Of a DNA stretch of 10,630 bases, positions 1 to 5,798 are shown piece by piece; within the stretch, counting starts at the first letter, position 1, and each line of letters starts with the position of its first letter. A program made the position numbers and the translations under genes. The stretch comes from an uncultured Clostridia bacterium (GTDB lineage: Bacteria; Bacillota; Clostridia; Christensenellales; Aristaeellaceae), in the NCBI GenBank assembly GCA_934615235.1, contig CAKTTL010000094.1, positions 1 through 10,630 of the forward strand, given 5' to 3'. The notes under the pieces were generated by a model. The model ran no database searches. It was not told where the DNA came from and saw only the letters and a list, made by a program, of their open reading frames with translations.

Positions 1-1234
1 CGTCCTCGGGCAGGCCTTCGGTCAGGCGCGGGTTCAGGCCGTGAATGCCTTCGATGAGGATGGGCTGATCCTCCGCTGCGCGCAGGGGCGTGCCATCTTC
101 CTTGCGGGTGTTCGTTTTGAAGCTGTAATGCGGCAGCAGCACTTCCTCGCCGCGGAAGAGCGCGGCGAGCTGTTCGGTCAGCAGCGGCACGTCGAGCGCT
201 TCAAGGCATTCGAGGTCGGGCTTGCCGTCCTCGTCGAGCGGCACCTCGGCGAGAGGACGGTAATAGTTATCCAGAGAGAGCATGAGCGGACGCAGATGGT
301 TGACGCGCAGCTGCACGGCGAGACGGTTGGTAAACGTCGTCTTGCCCGAGGAGGACGGCCCCGCCACAAAGACCACGCGCGCGTGCCGCTTCGCGATCTG
401 ATCGGCGATGGCGGCGATGGATTTTTCCTGCAGCGCTTCGTTAACGCGCACAAACTCGGCCATTTCCCCGCGGCCGATCATCTCGTTGAGGTCGGCGACG
501 TTCGTGCATTCCAGCACGTTGAGCCACTCCGCGTTCTCGTGGAAGGCGCGCATCATCTGCGGGCGCTCGATATAGGGCGCGGGCGTTTCGGGATCAGAAG
601 GCGCGGGCATTTGCAGCACAAGCCCCGGCTCGCGCCGTAAAAGCGCGAAGGCGCGCAGATACCCCGTCGAGGGCAGCATGTCGCCGTAGAAATACTCGTA
701 CATGCCGCCGCATTCGTACATTTCAAAGAACGCGTGCGGCCGATACTGCAAAAGCCGCACCTTGTCCTGCTGGCCGAGGCGGTCGAAGTAGGCGATCGCG
801 TCCTCGCGCTTCCAGCTGTGGCGCGCGAAGGGCTTGTCGGCGCGGCATATGGCGCGCATGCGCGCCTCGATCGCCGCGACGTTTTCGTCCGTCAGCGGCT
901 CGGTCAGGTTTGAAAGGCTGATGTACAGCCCGTAGCCGACGCTGTGCTCGATGCGCACGCGCGCGCCGGGGAGCACGTCCTCGACGGCAAGCAGCAGCAC
1001 GAAGCGCAGCGAACGCTCGTAAATGCGGCGGCCCTCGTCGTCGGAATAATCGAGAATAGCCAGCTCGCAGTTGTTTTCCGGGGCCCAGTTCAGCGGGCGG
1101 ACGCGGCCGTAGAGCGTGGTCGCAAGCGGCCTGGGATGGCGCCCCGGCGCCATTGCGTCGAAAATCTCGCCGGCCGTCGTTCCTTTGGGGAACGCGCGCG
1201 TTTCGCCGCCGACGATTATCTGAATCTGCTCCAT
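1..1234 (-). CDS. Nucleoside (uridine-type) kinase with TGS/ThrRS-like N-terminus, 3' end cut by window edge
   Basis: Reading the minus strand from ATG at 1232-1234 gives 411 open codons that run off the left edge. Residues about 1-60 resemble a TGS domain (QIIVGGETRAFPKGT at 5-19). Residues 61-210 resemble the ThrRS second additional domain, but the metal-binding histidines are not evident, so it is probably not catalytic. From about residue 285 a P-loop kinase of the phosphoribulokinase/uridine kinase family follows: Walker A GPSSSGKT at 292-299, LDNYY at 321-325, PHYSFKT at 368-374 and strand ILIEGIHGL at 392-400. Such proteins are usually about 550 residues, so roughly 140 are missing. 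The expected role is NTP-dependent phosphorylation of a nucleoside in the cytoplasm; the substrate cannot be read from sequence. The start is supported by GAGAGG nine bases upstream, with AAAGGAG further out. It lies downstream of, and is separated by a terminator from, the gene at 1349-1840. Confidence 0.9.
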   Translation of the reverse strand, partial: MEQIQIIVGGETRAFPKGTTAGEIFDAMAPGRHPRPLATTLYGRVRPLNWAPENNCELAILDYSDDEGRRIYERSLRFVLLLAVEDVLPGARVRIEHSVGYGLYISLSNLTEPLTDENVAAIEARMRAICRADKPFARHSWKREDAIAYFDRLGQQDKVRLLQYRPHAFFEMYECGGMYEYFYGDMLPSTGYLRAFALLRREPGLVLQMPAPSDPETPAPYIERPQMMRAFHENAEWLNVLECTNVADLNEMIGRGEMAEFVRVNEALQEKSIAAIADQIAKRHARVVFVAGPSSSGKTTFTNRLAVQLRVNHLRPLMLSLDNYYRPLAEVPLDEDGKPDLECLEALDVPLLTEQLAALFRGEEVLLPHYSFKTNTRKEDGTPLRAAEDQPILIEGIHGLNPRLTEGLPED

Positions 1235-1290
1235 TTTCTGCTTCCTCTCTCCTTTTCTGTCAAAATATGCCGGGCAGGGCGTTATTATTG

Positions 1291-1326
1291 AAAAAATGCA
1301 AAAGCCGCCCAGGCGGTGGGCGGCTT
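1291..1326 (-). terminator. Intrinsic terminator of the 1349-1840 gene
   Basis: On the minus strand a perfect 9-bp stem AAGCCGCCC / GGGCGGCTT (plus positions 1302-1310 and 1318-1326) with a 7-base loop is followed by TTTTGCATTTTTT. This is the classic GC stem plus U-tract. It starts 22 bases past the stop codon of the 1349-1840 gene and should end its transcript before the nucleoside kinase. The rest of 1235-1348 is the kinase leader. TTGACA occurs on the minus strand at 1256-1261 but is too close to the start codon to be a -35 box, and no convincing promoter is visible there. Confidence 0.85.
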
Positions 1327-1348
1327 GCGTAAGCGTTTGAAGGTATGC

Positions 1349-1840
1349 TCAGGCTCCCGCCTGCGTCGTCTGTTCCGTCGCGATGGAGAACAGCGCCTCG
1401 GGCGCGGTGATTTCCTTCAGTTCGCTCGTCAGGTTCAGATACTGATCCAGACAGGCGATCAGCCTGGCCACGTCGTCGTGAACCCGCTTTGCAAACGCTT
1501 CGCCGTCCGTTTCGTTCATTGCGCAGGCAAGAATATAAACATGGCGGGGCGTCAGCCGGCATACGCCGTAAACAACGCCGCTGTCTTCCTTGGGCAGCAG
1601 GTTGCCGACGGCTACGCGCAGCCTGTCGCGGCCATAGCGCCAGACGTCTTTCAGATATGCGTCGCCGCACTGCAGGCGCAGCACGCACCGGCAGCTCAGG
1701 CAGTCCGACTTGAGCGGAAGCTGCAAAACGGAAAGTCTGCGATCAAGCGCGGACTGGCTGGAAATTTGTCCCGCCCAGAGCGCATCCCAGAAGTCCAGTC
1801 GCATTTCCGGCAGCATCACGCCAAAACGGTTTTCCTCCAT
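1349..1840 (-). CDS. Orphan domain protein resembling the middle domain of YesN/AraC-type response regulators
   Basis: This encodes 163 residues. ATG at 1838-1840 follows GGAGG with a 10-base spacer, and the gene has its own promoter and terminator, so it is very likely a real single-gene unit. No catalytic motif, signal peptide or membrane segment is visible. The pattern (FWDALWAGQISSQSALDRRL near residues 17-36, a strand CVLRLQC near 52-58, then a helix and strands up to LIACLDQYLNLT near 127-138) resembles the region between receiver and helix-turn-helix in YesN-type regulators, a degenerate GGDEF-like fold. Neither a receiver domain nor an AraC helix-turn-helix is present. About 20 bases after the stop codon comes the terminator, so no missing C-terminal part lies directly downstream. 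It could be a decayed regulator or a stand-alone partner domain. The family call is inference from remembered patterns and is uncertain. Confidence 0.75.
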   Translation of the reverse strand: MEENRFGVMLPEMRLDFWDALWAGQISSQSALDRRLSVLQLPLKSDCLSCRCVLRLQCGDAYLKDVWRYGRDRLRVAVGNLLPKEDSGVVYGVCRLTPRHVYILACAMNETDGEAFAKRVHDDVARLIACLDQYLNLTSELKEITAPEALFSIATEQTTQAGA

Positions 1841-1867
1841 ACGTCGATTCCCTCCAACAAGTCATCC

Positions 1868-1881
1868 GCGGCTTTCGCCGC
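1868..1881 (-). other. Leader hairpin with GAAA tetraloop ahead of the orphan-domain gene
   Basis: On the minus strand GCGGC-GAAA-GCCGC forms a 5-bp GC stem closed by a GNRA tetraloop. It sits between the predicted transcription start (about 1902) and the ribosome binding site of the 1349-1840 gene. It is short and could be incidental; no riboswitch or attenuator is evident around it. Confidence 0.35.
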
Positions 1882-1908
1882 ATCAGGTAAAAAAAGGCGT
1901 TCTGATAC

Positions 1909-1937
1909 ATTATACGCTATCATTCGGGATTGCGCAA
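1909..1937 (-). promoter_or_regulatory. Sigma-A-type promoter of the orphan-domain gene
   Basis: On the minus strand TTGCGC (plus 1932-1937), a 17-base spacer and a perfect TATAAT (plus 1909-1914) lie about 70 bases before the ATG. The local sequence is distinctly AT-rich against its GC-rich surroundings. The -35 box overlaps that of the opposing promoter within the palindrome TTGCGCAA. Confidence 0.65.
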
Positions 1938-1958
1938 ATGGTAATTTTAGAGTATCAT
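1930..1958 (+). promoter_or_regulatory. Sigma-A-type promoter of the HAD-hprK-glk-rsmG operon
   Basis: TTGCGC (1930-1935), a 17-base spacer and TATCAT (1953-1958, five of six matching the -10 consensus) precede the first gene of the operon by about 50 bases. The -35 box shares the palindrome TTGCGCAA (1930-1937) with the divergent promoter. Confidence 0.55.
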
Positions 1959-2005
1959 AGTTTTCAGCGAATGTTTCTTGAGAAAAATCGGCGGAGGAAG
2001 AAAAA

Positions 2006-2827
2006 ATGCCCCGGTTTCAGGCCTTTATCACGGATATGGACGGCACGATTCTCCCGGCCGCAAAGCCGCTGAGCGAGCGGACGAAGGCGACGCTGCGGCG
2101 CGTCAGCCGGCAGGGCGTGAGCGTCGTGCTCTGCTCGGGCCGCTCCGCGCTGTCTCTTTCGCGCTACGCGCGGGAAATCGGCCTTGCGCAGGGCGAAATG
2201 ATCTGCTTCAACGGCGCGCGCGTGGTCGATCTGGGAACGGGCGAGGTGCTCGCGCGCAACGAGATCGACCCGGCCGTCGGCCGCGAGATGCTCGCATGGC
2301 TGGCCGCGCGCAATTGTTACGCGCATTATTTCGCGGGCGATCAGTGGTTCTGCCGCGAGGAATGCGATATTTCGCGCCAATACGCGCGCCAGACGGGCGT
2401 CGAGCCGCGCTATACGCACCGGCCGCTTGAGGCGTGCATGACCGAGCCAGCGCCGAAGCTGCTGGGCATCGGCGAGCCGGGCGAAATCGCGCGCCTGCGC
2501 GAAGAAGCCGAAAAAACCTTCGCCGGCCGCCTGAACGTGATGACCAGTTCGCCCCATTTGCTGGAGATTACCTCCGTCGAGGCGAGCAAGGGCGCGGCCG
2601 TCGATCAGCTGTGCAGGGCGCGCGGCTGGACGAAGGACGACGTGCTCTGCGCGGGCGACGGGCTCAACGACCTGTCGATGATGAAATGGGCGAAGTACGG
2701 CGTGACGGTCGCGAACGCGAACCCCGCCATCAAGGCGCTCGCCTGGCGCGAAGGCCCCGCCTGCGACGAAGACGGAATCGCCGCGCTGCTCGACGAACTG
2801 ATCCCGCCGGAGGAGAATAAGGCATGA
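2006..2827 (+). CDS. Cof-type HAD-superfamily phosphatase (HAD-IIB)
   Basis: This 273-residue cytoplasmic HAD hydrolase has all four motifs: DMDGT at 10-14 (nucleophile D10, acid/base D12), the serine of LCSGRS at S44, the lysine of EASKG at K195, and GDGLND at 217-222 for magnesium. Residues about 85-190 form the C2-type cap, which places it in the Cof/YidA-like class. Members dephosphorylate sugar phosphates, nucleotides or cofactors such as FMN and PLP; the substrate cannot be told here. Length is normal for the family. The start is fixed by GGAGG at 1993-1997, eight bases upstream. It is the first gene of the operon, and its TGA overlaps the hprK ATG (ATGA), suggesting translational coupling. 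A role in clearing sugar phosphates beside HprK and a sugar kinase is inference. Confidence 0.92.
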   Translation: MPRFQAFITDMDGTILPAAKPLSERTKATLRRVSRQGVSVVLCSGRSALSLSRYAREIGLAQGEMICFNGARVVDLGTGEVLARNEIDPAVGREMLAWLAARNCYAHYFAGDQWFCREECDISRQYARQTGVEPRYTHRPLEACMTEPAPKLLGIGEPGEIARLREEAEKTFAGRLNVMTSSPHLLEITSVEASKGAAVDQLCRARGWTKDDVLCAGDGLNDLSMMKWAKYGVTVANANPAIKALAWREGPACDEDGIAALLDELIPPEENKA

Positions 2828-3750
2828 AGGTAAACGCGAAAAAAATGGCGCAGGCGCTGGGGCTCGAGGTGCTCGTGCCTTCCACGCGCGTGGAGCTGGA
2901 GTTTGAAGCGCCGGATCAGAACCGGCCCGGCCTGCAGTTTTCAGGCTATTTCAAGCATTTCGCCTGCGAGCGGATGCAGATTCTCGGCCGCGCGGAGATG
3001 ACGTATCTCGACACCCTCTCCGCGCCTGTGCGCGCGGTACGGCTGAGGGAGTTTTTCGAGTATGAGATGCCCTGCGTGATTATCTGCCGCGATCTGGGCT
3101 GCCCCGGCGATATCAGCGCGCTGGCCGCGGCGCATAATGTGCCAGTCTACGGCTCCAAGCAGCGCACGACGCGCTTCCAGGCCGACGCAATGCAGTATCT
3201 GTCCAACGTCATGGCCCCGCGGCAGACGATTCACGGCGTGCTCGTCGACGTGCATGGCGTGGGCGTGCTGATGACGGGCGAATCGGGCGTGGGCAAGAGC
3301 GAGGCGGCGCTGGAGCTTGTCAAGCGCGGTCATCAGCTCGTTGCGGACGACGTGGTGGACGTCAAGCGCGTTTCGGAAACGCGGCTCATCGGCGAAGCGC
3401 CGGAGATGATCCGCTATTTTATGGAGATTCGCGGCATTGGAATTATCGATATCCGCGCGATGTACGGCATCGGCGCGGTGATTCCGTCCAAGTCGATCGA
3501 TCTGGTGATTCATCTGGAGCACTGGGTGCGCGAGCGCAATTACGACAGGCTTGGGCTGGTGGAGGAAAGCACGGAGATTCTTGAGGTCAAAGTTCCGCAG
3601 ATTGTGCTGCCCGTGCGGCCGGGAAGAAACCTCGCCATCGTCATCGAGGTGGCGGCGAGAAACCTGCGCCTGCGCAAGCAGGGCTATAACGCGGCAAAAA
3701 CACTGGATGAGCGGCTTGTTGAAATGGCCGGAAAGGGAGATGCAGAATGA
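2824..3750 (+). CDS. hprK: HPr kinase/phosphorylase
   Basis: This bifunctional enzyme phosphorylates HPr of the sugar phosphotransferase system on Ser46 and removes that phosphate by phosphorolysis. It thereby controls CcpA-dependent catabolite repression and sugar uptake in Bacillota. The 308 residues match the usual length of about 310. Residues 1-130 form the N-terminal domain. The catalytic domain carries H138, Walker A GESGVGKS at 152-159, the acidic pair in VADDVVD (D175, D176) and the HprK signature EIRGIGIIDI at 201-210, with GIGAVIPSKSID following. All expected catalytic residues are present. The start codon overlaps the stop of the HAD gene, and its own TGA overlaps the next ATG. 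Synthesis is therefore probably coupled to both neighbours and driven from the promoter at 1930-1958. Identification is secure. Confidence 0.97.
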   Translation: MKVNAKKMAQALGLEVLVPSTRVELEFEAPDQNRPGLQFSGYFKHFACERMQILGRAEMTYLDTLSAPVRAVRLREFFEYEMPCVIICRDLGCPGDISALAAAHNVPVYGSKQRTTRFQADAMQYLSNVMAPRQTIHGVLVDVHGVGVLMTGESGVGKSEAALELVKRGHQLVADDVVDVKRVSETRLIGEAPEMIRYFMEIRGIGIIDIRAMYGIGAVIPSKSIDLVIHLEHWVRERNYDRLGLVEESTEILEVKVPQIVLPVRPGRNLAIVIEVAARNLRLRKQGYNAAKTLDERLVEMAGKGDAE

Positions 3751-4685
3751 TTTCTATCGGTATTGATCTGGGCGGAACCAACATCGCGGTCGGCGCGGTG
3801 GACGAGGCGGGAAAAATTATCGGCCGCGCAAACCGGCCGACCGGCGCGCAGCGCCCTTATAACGAGGTCATCCGCGATATGGCGGAGACCGTGCGCGACG
3901 CGGCGAAGAACGCGGGCGTGGAAATGAAGGACGTGCAGTCCGTCGGCTGCGGCGTGCCGGGCTTCTACAGCGCGGAAACCGGCCGCGTGCCCTTCTGCAC
4001 CAACCTCGGCTGGAAGGACGTGCCCCTGCGCGAGGAAATGGGCAAGTATTTCGATACCCCGTTTTTCTGCGATAACGACGCGACCGTCGCGGCGCTGGCC
4101 GAGGCGAAGGCCGGCCGCAGCGCGAACGTGCAGAACAGCGTCCTGCTCACGCTCGGCACGGGCCTCGGCTCCGGCATTATTCTCAACGGCCGCGTGTTCG
4201 CCGGTTCTCACGGCGTCGCGGGCGAAATCGGCCATTTCATTTATCATGAAAACGGCATCCGCTGCACGTGCGGCAAGCGCGGCTGCTTTGAACGCTACGC
4301 CTCCGCGACGGCGCTGATCCGCATCGGCTGCGAGGCCGCGCTGCGCCATCGCGACAGCGTTCTGCGCGATATCGCGCCGAACCAGATGACCGCCCGCACC
4401 GTCGTGGACGCGGCGCGCGAGGGCGATCCCGCCGCCGTCGAAGCGTTCGACGAGTATACCACGCATCTGGCGATGGGCATCGTTTCGGTCATCAACTTCC
4501 TCGATCCGGAGATGATCCTGCTGGGCGGCGGCGTGTCCGCGGCCGGCGATTTCCTGCTCAACCCCGTGCGCGAGAAGGTGAACCAGAATAAGTTCTATTC
4601 CACCCTCCCACACGGCGAGATCGCGCTGGCCGCGCTGGGCAACGACGCGGGCATCATCGGCGCGGCGATGCTGGGCAGACAGTAA
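3747..4685 (+). CDS. glcK: ROK-family sugar kinase, probably glucokinase
   Basis: This 312-residue ROK kinase is expected to make glucose 6-phosphate (or another hexose 6-phosphate) from ATP and free sugar in the cytoplasm. Features are the N-terminal phosphate-binding loop DLGGTN at 7-12, catalytic D111 in CDNDATVAALAE, TLGTGLGSGI at 135-144, the sugar-contacting GEIGH at 159-163 and the ROK zinc motif CTCGKRGC at 173-180 followed by E182. No N-terminal helix-turn-helix is present, so it is a kinase rather than a ROK repressor. Length is normal. Its ATG overlaps the hprK stop (ATGA) and its TAA shares one base with the rsmG start (TAATG). A ROK kinase beside hprK fits glucose metabolism and catabolite control, but the exact sugar is inferred and N-acetylmannosamine or fructose kinases share these motifs. 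Confidence 0.9.
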   Translation: MISIGIDLGGTNIAVGAVDEAGKIIGRANRPTGAQRPYNEVIRDMAETVRDAAKNAGVEMKDVQSVGCGVPGFYSAETGRVPFCTNLGWKDVPLREEMGKYFDTPFFCDNDATVAALAEAKAGRSANVQNSVLLTLGTGLGSGIILNGRVFAGSHGVAGEIGHFIYHENGIRCTCGKRGCFERYASATALIRIGCEAALRHRDSVLRDIAPNQMTARTVVDAAREGDPAAVEAFDEYTTHLAMGIVSVINFLDPEMILLGGGVSAAGDFLLNPVREKVNQNKFYSTLPHGEIALAALGNDAGIIGAAMLGRQ

Positions 4686-5368
4686 TGCTGGGCGAGAAAA
4701 TCGCGCGCGCATGCGCGCTGCCGGAGGGCGCGGCGGAGCAGTTCGACGCGTTCCATCAGCGCCTGTGCGCCGCGAACGAGCATATCGATTTGACGAACGT
4801 CACCGCTGAGGACGAGGCGCTCGAGAAGCATTACCTCGATTCGCTCACGGCTCTGCCCTACCTGCCTGTGGGCGCGAAGTGCGTCGACGTGGGCACGGGC
4901 GCGGGTTTCCCCGGCGTGCCGCTGCTGCTGGCGCGCCCCGATCTGCAGATGACGCTCCTCGACGCGCTGCAGAAGCGTATCGCTTTCCTGACGGAAACGC
5001 TGAATGATATCGGCGCAAGCGCCGAATGCGTGCATGCCCGCGTGGAGGATTTCGCCCGCGAGCGCCGCGAAACGTACGACGCGGCCCTCAGCCGCGCCGT
5101 CGCGCCGCTGCCTGTGCTGCTGGAATGGCTGCTGCCCCTCGTGCGGGTCGGCGGCCGGTGCATCCTCTGGAAAGGCCCCGCCGCGCAGCAGGAAATGGAC
5201 GACGCGAAGCGCGTCTCCGCCCTCCTCGGCGGCGGCGAACCCATCGTCCGGAAAGCCTCCGCGTCGTCCTCCGCCAGCGGTCACGTCCTCGCCTTCGTCG
5301 ACAAACTCGCCCCCACCAGCCCAAAGTTCCCCCGCAAGGCCGGCATGGCAAAGAAACGACCGTTATGA
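4685..5368 (+). CDS. rsmG: 16S rRNA (guanine527-N7)-methyltransferase RsmG (GidB)
   Basis: This 227-residue SAM-dependent methyltransferase modifies G527 of 16S rRNA in the 530 loop. The family pattern is complete: LTNVTAEDEALEKHYLDSL at 36-54, SAM-binding DVGTGAGFPGVPLL at 68-81, LLDALQKRIAFL at 91-102, SRAVAPL at 136-142, LWKGP at 161-165, and the C-terminal KFPRKAG followed by a basic tail. Loss of RsmG is known to give low-level streptomycin resistance in several bacteria. The start overlaps the last base of the kinase stop codon, so translation is probably coupled. rsmG is often found near the chromosome origin with mnmG and parA; here it closes a carbon-regulation operon instead. The hairpin repeat at 5379-5418 begins ten bases after its stop. 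Confidence 0.96.
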   Translation: MLGEKIARACALPEGAAEQFDAFHQRLCAANEHIDLTNVTAEDEALEKHYLDSLTALPYLPVGAKCVDVGTGAGFPGVPLLLARPDLQMTLLDALQKRIAFLTETLNDIGASAECVHARVEDFARERRETYDAALSRAVAPLPVLLEWLLPLVRVGGRCILWKGPAAQQEMDDAKRVSALLGGGEPIVRKASASSSASGHVLAFVDKLAPTSPKFPRKAGMAKKRPL

Positions 5369-5378
5369 GGGGAACGCT

Positions 5379-5418
5379 GGGGGAAACCCCTCTTTCTGGA
5401 GAAAGAGGGGTTTCCCCC
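5379..5418 (+). repeat. Perfect 17-bp inverted repeat, possible bidirectional terminator
   Basis: The arms 5379-5395 and 5402-5418 (GGGGGAAACCCCTCTTT and its exact complement) surround a 6-base loop. Each arm also contains a small hairpin, GGGG-GAAA-CCCC with a GNRA tetraloop, followed by a T-rich stretch (TCTTTCT) on each strand. It could therefore end transcription of rsmG on the plus strand and of leftward transcripts on the minus strand. The flank to the right (GACCCCCTTCCTGAG, 5421-5435) recurs in inverted, imperfect form at about 5706-5723, which marks this as one copy of a repeat family rather than a private terminator. Minor variants of the same block lie at 5725-5772. Confidence 0.75.
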
Positions 5419-5445
5419 AAGACCCCCTTCCTGAGAAAGCCGCTT

Positions 5446-5465
5446 CGCCGGGCTGCCGCCCGGCG
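5446..5465. repeat. Short GC hairpin within the repeat cluster
   Basis: CGCCGGGC (5446-5453) and GCCCGGCG (5458-5465) form an 8-bp perfect stem with loop TGCC. No U-tract follows on either strand. It lies between two larger hairpins and is probably part of the same repeat array. Confidence 0.5.
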
Positions 5466-5488
5466 TGGGTTTAACAGAAAAAGCAACA

Positions 5489-5525
5489 ACGCCGCCCGCC
5501 CCTCGTTGAGAGGGGCGGGCGGCGT
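5489..5525 (-). terminator. Strong 16-bp GC hairpin, likely terminator for leftward transcription
   Basis: Arms 5489-5504 and 5510-5525 are perfect 16-base complements (ACGCCGCCCGCCCCTC) around loop GTTGA. On the minus strand the stem is followed by TGTTGCTTTTTC, a modest U-tract; on the plus strand AATTAGGG follows, with no U-tract. The design echoes the terminator at 1291-1326, where an A-rich run with GCA also precedes GCCGCCC when read on the plus strand. It could stop transcripts from the gerM side. Its right end lies only two bases from the MITE-like element. Confidence 0.55.
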
Positions 5526-5527
5526 AA

Positions 5528-5693
5528 TTAGGGTGTATCTGAAAAATTCCCTGAGACTCCATCACGGCGTCTTTTCCGCTACTTCTGCGTCGGAAAACCT
5601 CGATTTAGCCCCACTAAACCTTCGGTTTCCCTCCTTGAACTGACGAAAAATCCGCTCGTGCTGTCGCCTCTTCCTTTTTCAGATACACCCTAA
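5528..5693. mobile_element. MITE-like non-coding element with perfect 19-bp terminal inverted repeats
   Basis: TTAGGGTGTATCTGAAAAA at 5528-5546 is repeated exactly in inverted orientation at 5675-5693, bounding 166 bp. No open reading frame of note lies inside. The interior has further pairings: TTTTCCG/CGGAAAA (5572-5578 with 5591-5597), TTTAG/CTAAA (5604-5608 with 5614-5618) and AAACC/GGTTT (5616-5620 with 5624-5628). Its base composition is visibly more AT-rich than the neighbouring genes. Ends in TTA...TAA would fit insertion at a TA, but no longer target duplication can be seen, so the mobilising transposase family is unknown. Calling it a MITE is inference from size, perfect ends and lack of coding; a single copy cannot prove mobility. 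Confidence 0.7.
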
Positions 5694-5700
5694 GTGGTTT

Positions 5701-5772
5701 TTCCTTCAGGAAAGGGGGGTGTCGGGGGGAAAAACCCTTACTTTTTCTCTAAAAAGGAAGGGGTTTTCCCCC
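5701..5772. repeat. Second, imperfect copy of the GGGGGAAAACCCC hairpin block, inverted relative to the first
   Basis: Arms 5725-5739 and 5758-5772 pair with one mismatch, and an inner stem CTTTTT/AAAAAG (5741-5746 with 5751-5756) closes on CTCT. The left flank CTTCAGGAAAGGGGGGTGTCGG is the imperfect reverse complement of the block right of the first copy, so the two copies face each other around 5436-5700. On the minus strand GGGG-GAAAA-CCCC is followed by TTCCTTTTT, a plausible terminator for the gerM-like gene, whose stop is 27 bases away. On the plus strand GGG-GAAAAA-CCC followed by TTACTTTTT is a weaker candidate. Confidence 0.65.
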
Positions 5773-5798
5773 TGACCGTTCCCCCCCACACGTTTCCC

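Noticed and set aside
1256..1261. TTGACA on the minus strand ahead of the nucleoside kinase
   Set aside because: It is 21 bases from the start codon, leaving no room for a spacer, -10 box and leader.
41..1291. Plus-strand frames at 41-640 and 944-1291
   Set aside because: Both lie opposite the nucleoside kinase, whose minus-strand reading gives a full P-loop and family motifs.
4667..4693. Direct repeat ATGCTGGGC at the glcK-rsmG junction
   Set aside because: Nine bases only, explained by the C-terminal Met-Leu-Gly of the kinase and the N-terminal Met-Leu-Gly of RsmG; likely chance.
3684..4712. 342-codon minus-strand frame opposite the ROK kinase
   Set aside because: Antisense shadow of a well-supported gene; low-complexity composition rich in Arg, Ala and His, no domain.
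5379..5525. CRISPR array suggested by repeated GC-rich hairpins
   Set aside because: Units differ in sequence and length, are not regularly spaced direct repeats, and no cas gene is present.
5004..5643. Open frames running from rsmG into the repeat cluster
   Set aside because: They are other-frame readings of rsmG extended through palindromic repeats. Hairpin repeats like these often produce spurious hypothetical proteins.
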